Source of the DNA: Oscillospiraceae bacterium
GTDB lineage: Bacteria > Bacillota > Clostridia > Oscillospirales > CAG-272
Length of the DNA stretch: 64,000 nt
Assembly: GCA_015064155.1 (NCBI GenBank)
Contig: SVST01000002.1
Coordinates: 62,001 to 126,000, forward strand
Direction of reading: 5' to 3'
Shown here: positions 54,005-62,888 of the stretch, in pieces
Numbering within the stretch: position 1 is the first letter of the stretch
Layout of the letters: every line of letters starts with the position of its first letter
Translations under genes and position numbers: made by a program
Notes under the pieces: model-generated
What the model saw: only the letters and a program-made list of their open reading frames with translations
The model's database searches: none
What the model was told of the DNA's origin: nothing

Positions 54005-55879
54005 TTACAGAACACCCGGCATCACGGTGGGAAGCCACGAATACAGATGCACGTATTTGCCGTTCTGTCCTTTCTTAATGGGCAACGGCTCGATTTCCAG
54101 CTCATCGATCGTCTGTACGTCCCCCGAGAGGTAAGCGTTGATTCGGTTGGCAGCGGAAAGCAAGCGTTCTCTCAAGCCTCCCAGGCGAATATCGTGCGTA
54201 GTCAAACCGAACGGCTTGCTCTCCAAGTACCACTGACGGCGGAATGTTAAAATAAAGTCGTCTAACCACTCGATCACTTGGGGAATTTCTTCCTCTGCGA
54301 TCTTTTTCAGCACCGCGCGGTCATCGGTTCTATATGCGTTGTATAATCTCGTTCCCATGTCGCATTTTAAGGTCAGAATCCGACAAAGCTTTGCCAGCGT
54401 TTCAAAGGCATATCCAAACGCGGGATGCTCGGCAAGCGAAAACAGCTTTTCCGCATTTTCCGCAAACAGACGAGCCGCGTTTTCGGGGTTGTAGTGACAG
54501 TCCATCAAACGCTCCAACGGGTCGTTATACAAGAGGTAACGGCTGACTCCCATCGGGTGTCCCACCGCATCGGGAGAAATTTCGGGCAAGCCGTCGGCAA
54601 GGTCGAACGCCATCAAATCGTCAAACGAAATGCCAAAGCAAGCCACGGCACGGCGGTTCAGCCAGGCGCTGTCGATTTTTTCCGCCGCATACTTGCGCTC
54701 CGCATAGTAGAGCGCACTTGCCAGCACCGAAAACTGTGAGGCTTCGCTGCCGTTGGTTGCCCATGCGGTTGCCAGCACGGTTTTGATGCCGCTGATTTCG
54801 CACTCGTTCAGCTGCACCTCGGTCGATTTGATGGAAAACGCATTGTGCGCGCCAAATCCACTCCATCTCCACGCACCCCCCGCAAAGGCAATCGTATTTT
54901 TGGAAAATTGCAGGTGACAGTCCTGCATGTGGCGCGCAAGAGTCCGATCCATCGTGTAGTAATCCCAATAGATCAGCGTCACCTCGGGCGGCACGCGGTC
55001 AATCACCTCTTGCGGAATCGAGCCCTCTCTGACGTTATACGTTCCAAACGCCATCCGGAAGAACATATCGCTCCAAATCATGGGCGCAAAATCGAACTCC
55101 TTGCAAATCTCCACCACGCGCGAAAGATGCTCCAGCATCAATTTCTCGGCAGGACGGTACCCGTTTCTCGCAAGGTACTCTCCGCGTCCCAGCATGTGCG
55201 CCTCGTCCATTCCGAGGTTGATTCGCTTGGAACGGAAGCACCTGCGACACTGACGCAAAACCGCGGTGACGAACTCGTAGGTGCGCTCGTCACCCACCAT
55301 CAAAATGTCATCCGTATCCTTAAAGCCGTCGAAATCCGGCCAGCGAAGAGCCGTGGAAAGATGTGCCAGCGTTTGTACGCAAGGAATGACCTCAATGCCA
55401 AACAGATCGGCATAGTCGTCGATCTCGCGCAGCTCCGCCTCGGTATATCTGCCGCGCATGTGTCCGAAATACGGATAGCCCGGCAATTCAAAGGTATCCT
55501 CGGTATACAGCATCATCGAATCGTAGCCCGCAAGAGCCAGATAGCGGATCAACCGCTTGACCGATGCCACCGTCATCACCGAATTACGCGAATTGTCCGC
55601 CATATAACAAAGCGTATCAAAGCGCGCTCGCTCGCAAATTTCGGTCTGCGTTTTCAAAAAGTCCGGCAAAAAGGAAAGCGCGCGGAACAGATCGTTCGGG
55701 CAGGCATAGGTCAGCACGACCTCGGTCCCACCTCCCTGCACGCCAAGCCGATCTCCCACTTGGGCTTTGACCCGAATTTCGGCATCCTCCGAAACCGACA
55801 CCCCAAGCTGCAAGGCAAGCTCCTTGACTGCCTGCGTCTGTTTTTCCGAAAAATCAATCAGCTTTATTTTGGTATTCAT
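54005..55879 (-). CDS. Family GH20 beta-N-acetylhexosaminidase-like hydrolase
   Basis: A 624-residue cytoplasmic enzyme without signal peptide. The TIM barrel (about residues 95-430) begins ARFDTLCYMADNSRNSVMTV and holds the paired catalytic acidic residues in RINLGMDEAHMLGRGEY near residue 235, equivalent to the Asp-Glu pair of substrate-assisted GH20 enzymes. TWYW-like and WAWNGSE-like positions are seen as IYWDYYTMDR and ATAWATNGSEASQF. A helical C-terminal domain follows. It would release GlcNAc or GalNAc from oligosaccharides inside the cell. The ATG at 55879 has GGGAGG 8 bases upstream. It is the second gene after a TIM-barrel-like gene and near an amino-sugar-type PTS. Confidence 0.85.
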   Translation of the reverse strand: MNTKIKLIDFSEKQTQAVKELALQLGVSVSEDAEIRVKAQVGDRLGVQGGGTEVVLTYACPNDLFRALSFLPDFLKTQTEICERARFDTLCYMADNSRNSVMTVASVKRLIRYLALAGYDSMMLYTEDTFELPGYPYFGHMRGRYTEAELREIDDYADLFGIEVIPCVQTLAHLSTALRWPDFDGFKDTDDILMVGDERTYEFVTAVLRQCRRCFRSKRINLGMDEAHMLGRGEYLARNGYRPAEKLMLEHLSRVVEICKEFDFAPMIWSDMFFRMAFGTYNVREGSIPQEVIDRVPPEVTLIYWDYYTMDRTLARHMQDCHLQFSKNTIAFAGGAWRWSGFGAHNAFSIKSTEVQLNECEISGIKTVLATAWATNGSEASQFSVLASALYYAERKYAAEKIDSAWLNRRAVACFGISFDDLMAFDLADGLPEISPDAVGHPMGVSRYLLYNDPLERLMDCHYNPENAARLFAENAEKLFSLAEHPAFGYAFETLAKLCRILTLKCDMGTRLYNAYRTDDRAVLKKIAEEEIPQVIEWLDDFILTFRRQWYLESKPFGLTTHDIRLGGLRERLLSAANRINAYLSGDVQTIDELEIEPLPIKKGQNGKYVHLYSWLPTVMPGVL

Positions 55880-55933
55880 AAAAACCTCCCAAAAAAGCCG
55901 CCACATGCTGTTGACGGCTTTTATGATACAATA

Positions 55934-56959
55934 TTATTTCATGAACTCGCGGCGCTTCTGCTCCAGAACCGCATCGTAGTGACGGCTGCGGATCCGTGCG
56001 CAAGCCTCGCCCATTACCTGCCAGCAACGGTCGCAATTTTCGCTACGGTAGCTGTTGGACTCGCCTGCACGGTAGCTCCAGTACAGAATGTTGCGTGCGC
56101 CTGCGTCGTATGCGGCATCGGTTGCGAGAATGATGTCGTCCTCGTGTCCCAAGGGCAGATCGTATCCCTGAATCCAGATGTGGTTATCCTTGCCCACGCG
56201 CTTTGCGTTTGCAATGGCACTTACGCTCTGCGTATAAACGTACTCATAGGGATCCTTGCCGCGCTTTTTGGGACTCCAATAGGGATCGATACCCCAGTCG
56301 GTAAGATTTTCTACCTTGAGCATCTCGTTGGTCTGCTCCAGGGTGTGGATCATCACGCAAGACGCATTCTCCATTCCAAGCTCCTTGGAATAGGTGGTAA
56401 CGCGGTTAAAGTAGTTTGCGATCGACCATGCGCGGAATGCCTCTACCTCGGGGGTGAGGACGGTGGGCATCTCGTAACCGTACTTCTCCAGGAAAAGCTT
56501 CTTACAGGTGGGGCAGCAGCAGTTGAATACGCCCTCCTTTTGCGCCAAGTGAGGCTCGTCCCAAAAGATCTTCTTGCCGCCCATTTCGCGTACCGTTTCC
56601 AGCCATTCCTTGGTAAAGGTAACGAACGCCTCGCTGTTGTAGCAGGAGCTGACGGGGTTCACCGTTCCGTCCGACCATACCTGATGTGCCTCGGGATGGT
56701 ACTGCAGAAAATGCGATTTGTCACCGGGAGGGCCTCCGATCCCCCAGTTGTCGATCCAAACCTCCAGGCCGTAGTCCTCGGAGATCGCGATCATATCCTT
56801 AACGACGCTCTTGTGTCTGTCCCAGTCGTTGTGCGTGAACATATGTACCACAAGATTCATGTTGTGGTTGACGATATCGCGCATATCGTCCTGCACGTGG
56901 CGCAGAATACGGTTGCCGTGGTATGCGACACCGGTTTTCAATTGTTCATAATGAGCCAT
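55934..56959 (-). CDS. Putative TIM-barrel glycoside-hydrolase-like protein
   Basis: A 341-residue cytoplasmic protein with alternating beta/alpha pattern. Barrel-like strand ends are seen in MNLVVHMFTHNDW, LEVWIDNWGIGGPPG, KIFWDEPHLAQKEG and ARNILYWSYRAGESNSYR. The FWDEPH acidic pair and the following FNCCCPTCKKLFLEKYG motif recur in putative glycosidases related to GH42-type barrels. No known family can be named from this alone. It has a separate promoter from the PTS genes and leads into the GH20 gene after 54 bases, so it probably acts on the same sugars. Confidence 0.7.
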   Translation of the reverse strand: MAHYEQLKTGVAYHGNRILRHVQDDMRDIVNHNMNLVVHMFTHNDWDRHKSVVKDMIAISEDYGLEVWIDNWGIGGPPGDKSHFLQYHPEAHQVWSDGTVNPVSSCYNSEAFVTFTKEWLETVREMGGKKIFWDEPHLAQKEGVFNCCCPTCKKLFLEKYGYEMPTVLTPEVEAFRAWSIANYFNRVTTYSKELGMENASCVMIHTLEQTNEMLKVENLTDWGIDPYWSPKKRGKDPYEYVYTQSVSAIANAKRVGKDNHIWIQGYDLPLGHEDDIILATDAAYDAGARNILYWSYRAGESNSYRSENCDRCWQVMGEACARIRSRHYDAVLEQKRREFMK

Positions 56960-57058
56960 AAAAGCATCCTTTCCGTAATTGTACCTGATTTTTGCGGAAA
57001 GTCAATTTCAAATCTTGCTCTCTGTATTGCAAAAATTGCCTTTCTCCGCTTGATCAAC

Positions 57059-57087
57059 AGTATAACACGGACGAGCCCCAAAGTAAA
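57059..57087 (-). promoter_or_regulatory. Promoter of the TIM-barrel/GH20 unit
   Basis: TTTACT (57087-57082) and TATACT (57064-57059), 17-bp spacing on the minus strand, about 95 bases ahead of the gene. Confidence 0.7.
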
Positions 57088-57157
57088 GTAGCTTTTCCCG
57101 ATGTTTACGGATTCTTCAAATCTCCTTATCTATTTTCGGGTTTGGAAGCCGATGATA

Positions 57158-57205
57158 CAAAAAACGAACACGCTCACCTACAATCATTGCAGTGAGCGTG
57201 TTCAA
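57158..57205 (-). terminator. Terminator of the PTS operon
   Basis: GAACACGCTCAC / GTGAGCGTGTTC stem (12 bp) followed on the minus strand by GTTTTTTG, 17 bases after the EIIBC stop. It separates the PTS genes from the TIM-barrel/GH20 unit. Confidence 0.8.
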
Positions 57206-57221
57206 GAAGAACGATCCGTCG

Positions 57222-58832
57222 TCAGTCGGCTTGTTCGCGCATATAGTCCTCCAGCTCGCTTTTGATCACCGCCACCTGCGGTCCGTAGATCACCTGCACG
57301 CCGCCGCCCTTGCGGATCACTCCTGCCGCGCCGCTTTGCTTCAAAAGATCCTCACGAACCGAGGACGGGTCCTTCACCGACACGCGAAGCCGCGTTGCGC
57401 AGCAATCCAAGCCGATCAGGTTTCCCTTGCCCCCCAAGCCCTCCAGAATCATTGCCGAAACACCGCCGGCTTCCTTACGGGCATTATAATCGGCACGTGT
57501 ATACAGCTTGGTTTGGTCACCGTCCTCCTCGCGCCCCGGGGTCGTGTAGTTCTTCTTGCGGATCAAGAAGCGGAACAAGAGGAAATAGACGATGAAATAG
57601 AACGCGCCCACCAAAGGAATCATCAACCAATTGGTCTTTTCGTTCCCCTGCAAAACACCGAACAAAAAGAGATCGATCAGTCCACCCGAGAAGGTCATGC
57701 CGACCCCCACGCGTAAGACGTGCATCAGCATATAAGCAAGACCCGCCAAAACCGAATGAATCACGTACAAAAGCGGCGCAACGAACAGAAAGGTAAATTC
57801 CAGCGGCTCGGTAATTCCCGTCAGCATCGCAGTAAGAGCCGCCGACAAAAGAAGTCCTCCCGCCACCTTTTTCTTGTGGGTCTTGGCACAGGTATACATT
57901 GCCAACGCAGCACCCGGAAGCCCAAAGATCATCAAGGGGAATTTTCCACTCATAAAGCGGCAGGCTTCCACCGAGAAGCGCACCGTATTAGGCGATGCCA
58001 GCTCGGCAAAAAAGATATTTTGCGCACCGTATACCATCGTGCCGTCGATCAAGGCAGAGCCTCCCACGCCCGTCTGCCAGAACGGCAAATAAAACACGTG
58101 GTGCAGTCCAAAGGGAATCAAAATGCGTTCAATAAAGCCGTAGATCAGCGTTCCCGCGTAGCCCGAGCGCAATACCAGATCCCCCAAAGCATAGATCCCG
58201 TTCTGCACGTAGGGCCAAATGAAAAACATGACGATTCCCACGAGCAGATATACCACCGTTGAGATAATCGGAATAAACCGTGCACCGCCGAAAAACGAAA
58301 TGACAGTGGGCAACCGAATCTTGTAAAACCGATTGGTCAGCGCGGCAACCCCGAGCCCCACGATAATACCGCCGAACACACCCATTTGCAGGGATTGGAT
58401 GCCAACCACGTTTGCAACCGTTCCCTCGGGCATCGCGCCTGCCGCCAGCATCCCGCTGATAGACAGCAGCACGTTGATGGTTTTGTGCATTACGAAAAAA
58501 GCAATTGCCGCAGACAAGGCAGCGGTTGCTTTCTCCTGCTCCGCCATTCCAAGTGCCACTCCCATGGCAAACAAGATCGGCAGATTGTCAAAAATAACGG
58601 TTCCAACCGAGGCAAGCACCGTAAAAATCGAATACGGCACGGTTCCGGGTCCCATCACAGCGGTAAGACCGTAGGTTTCCAGCATTGCCGCGTTGGTCAA
58701 GGAGGCTCCAACCCCTAAAAGAAGTCCCGCAATCGGCAAAAGCGCGATGGGAAGCATAAAGGCTCTTCCCACGCGTTGCAAAACACCGAACACGCCGCCT
58801 CCCGTTTGCTTTTTCATCAAAGAATTACTCAT
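57222..58832 (-). CDS. PTS EIIBC, glucose/N-acetylglucosamine family
   Basis: A 536-residue PTS permease. The membrane IIC domain (about 1-400) has GVFGVLQRVGRAFMLPIALL at the start and FGLHHVFYLPFWQTGVGGSA near residue 240, with the family signature GITEPLEFTFLFVAPLLYVI. The IIB domain (about 450-536) carries the phosphorylated cysteine in IGLDCCATRLRVSVKD, the second Cys of the pair aligning with the family's DAC-x-TRLR. The nearby hexosaminidase suggests GlcNAc or GlcNAc-containing sugar as substrate. EIIA is separate, encoded 18 bases upstream. Confidence 0.92.
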   Translation of the reverse strand: MSNSLMKKQTGGGVFGVLQRVGRAFMLPIALLPIAGLLLGVGASLTNAAMLETYGLTAVMGPGTVPYSIFTVLASVGTVIFDNLPILFAMGVALGMAEQEKATAALSAAIAFFVMHKTINVLLSISGMLAAGAMPEGTVANVVGIQSLQMGVFGGIIVGLGVAALTNRFYKIRLPTVISFFGGARFIPIISTVVYLLVGIVMFFIWPYVQNGIYALGDLVLRSGYAGTLIYGFIERILIPFGLHHVFYLPFWQTGVGGSALIDGTMVYGAQNIFFAELASPNTVRFSVEACRFMSGKFPLMIFGLPGAALAMYTCAKTHKKKVAGGLLLSAALTAMLTGITEPLEFTFLFVAPLLYVIHSVLAGLAYMLMHVLRVGVGMTFSGGLIDLFLFGVLQGNEKTNWLMIPLVGAFYFIVYFLLFRFLIRKKNYTTPGREEDGDQTKLYTRADYNARKEAGGVSAMILEGLGGKGNLIGLDCCATRLRVSVKDPSSVREDLLKQSGAAGVIRKGGGVQVIYGPQVAVIKSELEDYMREQAD

Positions 58833-58850
58833 ACTTTCTCTCCTTCATGC

Positions 58851-59327
58851 TCACGCGGACGGAACGTAGCGTGCCGCCTCGCTTTTTCCGCCAAGTCCCT
58901 TCCCCTTGCAAATTTGCAACTCGCTCACCGTTTCGGGATTGGTAATCAGCACCACCGTGTGAAGCGGAAGCGACGCCTCGCGCAGCACGTCCAGGTCTAC
59001 CCGCGCCAGCACGTCCCCCGCCTTGACGGAATCTCCCTCTGAAACCATCGGCAAAAACCCCTTGCCGCCCAGCGTGACCGTATCGATCCCAACGTGTACC
59101 AAAAGCTCGGTTCCGTCGTCACCCATCACCGTATACGCATGACGCGCATCGGTAACACTTTCGATCCGTCCCGTCATCGGCGCGTAAACCGTTCCCGCCG
59201 TCGGGAGGACCGCAAAGCCGATCCCCAGCATTCCCGAACAAAAGGCCTCGTCGGGAACGTCAGAAAGCGGAATCAGCGTGCCGTCAATCGGGAACAGCAT
59301 CAATTTTTCTTTTTTAAAAAGCTTCAT
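58851..59327 (-). CDS. PTS EIIA, glucose type
   Basis: A 158-residue Crr-type EIIA. Both histidines of the active site are present, in DARHAYTVMGDDG and ELLVHVGIDTVTLGG; the latter accepts phosphate from HPr. GLMLPIDG-like N-terminal sequence MLFPIDGTLIPLSDVPD is normal. It passes the phosphate to EIIBC, whose gene follows. RBS CGAGG lies about 8 bases upstream of the ATG. Confidence 0.95.
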   Translation of the reverse strand: MKLFKKEKLMLFPIDGTLIPLSDVPDEAFCSGMLGIGFAVLPTAGTVYAPMTGRIESVTDARHAYTVMGDDGTELLVHVGIDTVTLGGKGFLPMVSEGDSVKAGDVLARVDLDVLREASLPLHTVVLITNPETVSELQICKGKGLGGKSEAARYVPSA

Positions 59328-59345
59328 TTCAAAACCTCGTTTCGA

Positions 59346-60998
59346 TCAGTTGCATTCGCAAATTTTTCCCCGAACCCCCAAAAGGTACGGAACCGATACC
59401 GATAGCTCGTCCACCGAGATGTCGGCAAAATACTGTGTCAGGTGCAGATCCGCCGCCATTTCTCCGCAAATACCGATCCAACCGCCGCGGCTGTGAATGG
59501 CGGCTGCGGCTTTTCGGATCATGCGCAGAATCGGCTCGGTGTTCTCGCGGAACAGTGCATCCAGGGCGGGGTTTTGTCGGTCGGCGGCGAGCGTGTATTG
59601 CGACAAATCGTTCGTTCCCACCGAGAAAAAATCAACAAGCTCCGCCAGCTCCTCGCACATTTCCACCGCTGCGGGGGTTTCGATCATAATCCCAAACTCC
59701 AGCTTGCTGTCAAAGGGCTGTGACTCGCGTTGCAATTCCTCCATGCATTCCTCCAACAGTCGGCGGCTCTCGCGCACCTCGTTGACCGATACCACCATGG
59801 GAAGCATAATCGAAAGCCGCCCGTGCGACGAGGCGCGAAGCATGGCACGAAGCTGGGTTTTAAACAGCTCGCGTCTTGCAAGACAGACCCGAATGGCGCG
59901 GAAGCCCAGCGCGGGATTTTCTTCCTCGGGAAGCCCGAAGTACGGGATCCGCTTGTCTGCCCCCACGTCAAGCGTACGCATCACGGTGCGCTTTCCCTGC
60001 ATACGCTCAACGATTTCCGCATAGGCACGGAACAGCTGCTCCTCGGTGGGATAATCACTGCAGCCCAGATACAAAAATTCACTGCGCAAAAGCCCGATTC
60101 CGTCGGCACCGTTTGCCAAAGCACCCGCAACCTCGTCGGAATCCCCGAGATTCGCATAAACCAAAATCCGACGTCCGCTTTTCGTCACGGCGGGCTTGTT
60201 CAAAAGAGAACGTAAATAGCGGTCGTGCGCCAAAGCAATCCGATCGTCGCTTTTCAGCTTTTCTCGGAACGCGTCGATCTCCCCGTCGGTGGGAAAAACC
60301 GAAAGCGTCCCCTCCTCGGCATCGAGAAGCGCATAGGCACCGTCAATCGATTCATCCAGCGTCCCCACCGAAACCAAGGCGGGAATCCCCATAGCACGCG
60401 CCAAAATCGCGGTGTGCGAGTTTGCCGTTCCGCGCGCGGTGATAAAGCCGAGAATCTGCGATTTTTCCAAAAGGATCGTTTCGGAGGGCGAAAGATCGTC
60501 GGCAACCAGCAAATAGGGCTGTCCGTCGGTTTCTGCACGCTCGGCATCGTCGGTGAGAAAATCCATGACGGTTCTTGAAACGTCACGAATATCGGCGGCG
60601 CGAGCCGACAAATACGGATCGGGAAGCGCGGACAGCATGGCTTCCATCTCTCGCGATGCCCTCTCCAATGCCTCCTCCGAAGACATGCCCCGAAAGATCT
60701 CCGATCGAAGCGCATCCAAAAAATCCTCGTCCTCCAAAAACATCGCGTGAATTTCAAAAATACGCGCTTCATTCTCTCCAAGCATCTGCAGGGCTCGGTC
60801 GTACAGCAAGGCGGTTTTCTTTCGTCCCGCAGCAAGAGCCGCCGAAAGCCTTGCCCATTCCGCCTCCTTGCCCAGTGTCGGCTTGGAGCGACGGGATCCC
60901 TTTACACGGTGTAGAAAGCGCAACCGTCCCTCGGCACGTCTTGCGGTGATCCCAATTCCGCGCAGCCTGAGTGCCTCGTGCTTTTCAGGGCTCTGCAT
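59346..60998 (-). CDS. ptsI: PTS phosphoenolpyruvate phosphotransferase (Enzyme I)
   Basis: A 550-residue Enzyme I. The N-terminal HPr-binding and phosphohistidine domain includes the active His in ARGTANSHTAILARAMGIPA near residue 190. The C-terminal PEP-binding TIM barrel has GLLRSEFLYLG, LDVGADKRIPYF and FFSVGTNDLSQYTLAADRQN, ending near ICGEMAADL. It autophosphorylates with PEP and feeds HPr. The ATG at 60998 overlaps the HPr gene by 14 bases and has AAGGA upstream; longer in-frame readings run inside the HPr gene. Slightly shorter than the 570 average, within range. Confidence 0.95.
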   Translation of the reverse strand: MQSPEKHEALRLRGIGITARRAEGRLRFLHRVKGSRRSKPTLGKEAEWARLSAALAAGRKKTALLYDRALQMLGENEARIFEIHAMFLEDEDFLDALRSEIFRGMSSEEALERASREMEAMLSALPDPYLSARAADIRDVSRTVMDFLTDDAERAETDGQPYLLVADDLSPSETILLEKSQILGFITARGTANSHTAILARAMGIPALVSVGTLDESIDGAYALLDAEEGTLSVFPTDGEIDAFREKLKSDDRIALAHDRYLRSLLNKPAVTKSGRRILVYANLGDSDEVAGALANGADGIGLLRSEFLYLGCSDYPTEEQLFRAYAEIVERMQGKRTVMRTLDVGADKRIPYFGLPEEENPALGFRAIRVCLARRELFKTQLRAMLRASSHGRLSIMLPMVVSVNEVRESRRLLEECMEELQRESQPFDSKLEFGIMIETPAAVEMCEELAELVDFFSVGTNDLSQYTLAADRQNPALDALFRENTEPILRMIRKAAAAIHSRGGWIGICGEMAADLHLTQYFADISVDELSVSVPYLLGVRGKICECN

Positions 60999-61296
60999 GT
61001 GTGGAACCGTCCTTTTGATCGGCTTGGCTCTTGGCATCAGCATTCATGGACCGACAATAGACCTCAAGCGCAAGAATTGCCGTTTCCTCGTCCTCGCCGG
61101 ACACCGAAAAGGAAAGCTCGGTTCCCTCTGTGGCACCAAGGCTCATCAGCGCCAACAGACGCTTCCCATCCACCTCCTTGCCGTTTGCTCGGACGCGGAT
61201 ATCGGACAAAAACCGCTTGGCAAAGGTGGCAAGCTGCCCCGCAGGACGCGCGTGAAGCCCGTTCGGATCTTCGATCCGACAAGAAAATTCTTTCAT
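60985..61296 (-). CDS. ptsH: HPr phosphocarrier, Ser46 replaced by Arg
   Basis: A 103-residue HPr with the active histidine at position 15 in DPNGLHARPAGQL. The usual regulatory serine, at position 46 in the -K-S-I-M-G- stretch, is Arg46 here: GKEVDGKRLLALMSLGATEG. HPr kinase therefore could not phosphorylate it. A 15-residue hydrophilic tail extends beyond normal HPr length (about 88). It begins the PTS operon HPr-EI-EIIA-EIIBC; RBS GAGGAAG. Only a weak promoter candidate (TTGCGA with TAAAAC, 16 bp) lies upstream on the minus strand. Confidence 0.92.
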   Translation of the reverse strand: MKEFSCRIEDPNGLHARPAGQLATFAKRFLSDIRVRANGKEVDGKRLLALMSLGATEGTELSFSVSGEDEETAILALEVYCRSMNADAKSQADQKDGSTHAEP

Positions 61297-61462
61297 AAAA
61301 TTCTTCCTCGTTTCGCTCGTTGTGTTTTATTATTTTGCCAAAAGATCGCAAGGATATGCAAAAGAGAATGCAACGCACACGAAAAAAAGACAAAAGCGCG
61401 ACGTTTCCCTGTCATTTCCCTATCATTTTTTTGATAAAAATGCAATTTTTGACCGCACGGCA

Positions 61463-61491
61463 TTGACAAACCGAACGGCAAGTGCTAAAAT
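61463..61491 (+). promoter_or_regulatory. Promoter of BspA-like gene 3
   Basis: TTGACA (61463-61468) and TAAAAT (61486-61491), 17-bp spacing; the spacer starts AACCG as in the gene 2 promoter. Confidence 0.8.
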
Positions 61492-61545
61492 GGACACCGG
61501 GAAAGCTCCCGATCCTTAAAATTTTTGACGTATAGGAGAAAAAAC

Positions 61546-62595
61546 ATGAAAAGACTTTTTTTGATGCTGCTGGTATGTCTGCTGATTTGCACGGCGGCGG
61601 TTGGTTGCACAGAGGAGAACGCGGCAACAGCTTCGGGGCTGGTTTTTGAAAAATCCGGTGATGCGTATTACGTAAAGGATTGTTCCGACACTGCCACCGA
61701 GGTCAATATTCCCGCGAAATACAAAGGATTACCCGTCACGGGCATCGGTGAGTATGCGTTTTGGCGATGTGAAAGCCTTACAAGCATCGCGATTCCAAGC
61801 AGCGTCACGAGCATCGGCAAGGGTGCGTTTGGTTCGTGCAGTCGCCTCACAAGCATCACGATTCCCGACAGCGTCACGAGTATCGGTGAGGGTGCGTTCA
61901 GGAGTTGCAGCAGCCTGACAAGTATCGCGATTCCCGATAGTGTGACGAGCAGCCTCGGCACTGAGGTATTCAACTATTGCACGAATCTTTCCAGCATCAC
62001 GATTGGAAACAATGTCACGAGCATCGGTAAAATGGCGTTCTACGGTTGCAAGAGCCTTACAAGCATCACGATTGGAAACAGTGTCACGAGCATCGGTGAT
62101 ACTGCGTTCTCCGATTGCAAGAGCCTTACAAGCATCACTATCCCTAGCAGTGTCACGAGCATCGGTGATTATGTGTTCAATGAGTGCATGAGCCTTTCAA
62201 GCATCACGTTTGGCAACGGTATCACGAGCATCGGCAAGAATGCGTTTACTTTGTGCAACAGTCTTACAAGCATCACGCTTCCCGACAGTATGACGAGCAT
62301 TGACAGTTCGGCATTCTCTTCTTGCAAGAACCTTTCAAGCATCACGTTTGGAAACAGTGTCACGAGCATCGGTAATTCTGCGTTCTCCTCTTGCACAAGC
62401 CTTACAAGCATCACTATCCCTAGCAGTGTCACCGACATCGGCATTTATGCGTTCGGAGGATGCGAGAATCTCACAATCATCACGTACCAAGGCACGGTTG
62501 ACGAGTGGAATGCACTTCCCAAGGGAAACTCATGGAACAGCTTCGTCCCCGCCACCGAGGTGGTTTGCTTCGATGGCACGGTAAAACTCAAATAA
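61546..62595 (+). CDS. BspA-like leucine-rich-repeat (LRR_5) lipoprotein 3
   Basis: A 349-residue lipoprotein. Signal MKRLFLMLLVCLLICTAAVG with lipobox Cys21 closely matches the other two family members. Next come about 11 LRR_5 units of 23 residues (LTSITIPSSVTSIGDYVFNE and similar; residues about 70-315), one slightly longer (SVTSSLGTEVFNYC), and the same C-terminal cap form (YQGTVDEWNALPKGNSWNSF). TAGGAG lies 7 bases before the ATG. It is a compact paralogue of gene 1, without hpf-derived sequence nearby. Role in adhesion or binding is family-based inference. Confidence 0.9.
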   Translation: MKRLFLMLLVCLLICTAAVGCTEENAATASGLVFEKSGDAYYVKDCSDTATEVNIPAKYKGLPVTGIGEYAFWRCESLTSIAIPSSVTSIGKGAFGSCSRLTSITIPDSVTSIGEGAFRSCSSLTSIAIPDSVTSSLGTEVFNYCTNLSSITIGNNVTSIGKMAFYGCKSLTSITIGNSVTSIGDTAFSDCKSLTSITIPSSVTSIGDYVFNECMSLSSITFGNGITSIGKNAFTLCNSLTSITLPDSMTSIDSSAFSSCKNLSSITFGNSVTSIGNSAFSSCTSLTSITIPSSVTDIGIYAFGGCENLTIITYQGTVDEWNALPKGNSWNSFVPATEVVCFDGTVKLK

Positions 62596-62613
62596 TCCCA
62601 AAAACAAACAACG

Positions 62614-62645
62614 GGCTCCGTGATTTTGCGGAGTCCGTTTTTGTG
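62614..62645 (+). terminator. Terminator of BspA-like gene 3
   Basis: ACGGGCTCCG / CGGAGTCCGT stem (one mismatch) with an 8-base loop and TTTTTG. Confidence 0.8.
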
Positions 62646-62681
62646 CGGTTTTATCACGAGATTTGCGTAAAACACGCGTAC

Positions 62682-62821
62682 CTGTAGGGACCGGCGTCCC
62701 CGACGGTCCGTGATACCGTTTGTTTGAACAGAAAAAGAGGCGTTTTTGCGACGTGTAAAACCGGATGATTTTCGGTCATATTTCATTCATTGCGGACCGT
62801 CGAGGACGCCGGTCCCTACAA
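62682..62821. repeat. Inverted-repeat element (TGTAGGGACCGGCG ends)
   Basis: The left end TGTAGGGACCGGCGTCCCCG then ACGGTCCG is the inverse of the right end CGGACCGTCGAGGACGCCGG then TCCCTACA (27 bases, near-perfect), with about 85 bp between. No gene inside. It is a short MITE-like element of a type common in gut Clostridia. Confidence 0.75.
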
Positions 62822-62888
62822 CCCACACATTTCCGTGAAAATGTTACTTTTCGGCAGAGTTTTCAGGGTGGTGGCACCTGAAAACTAT

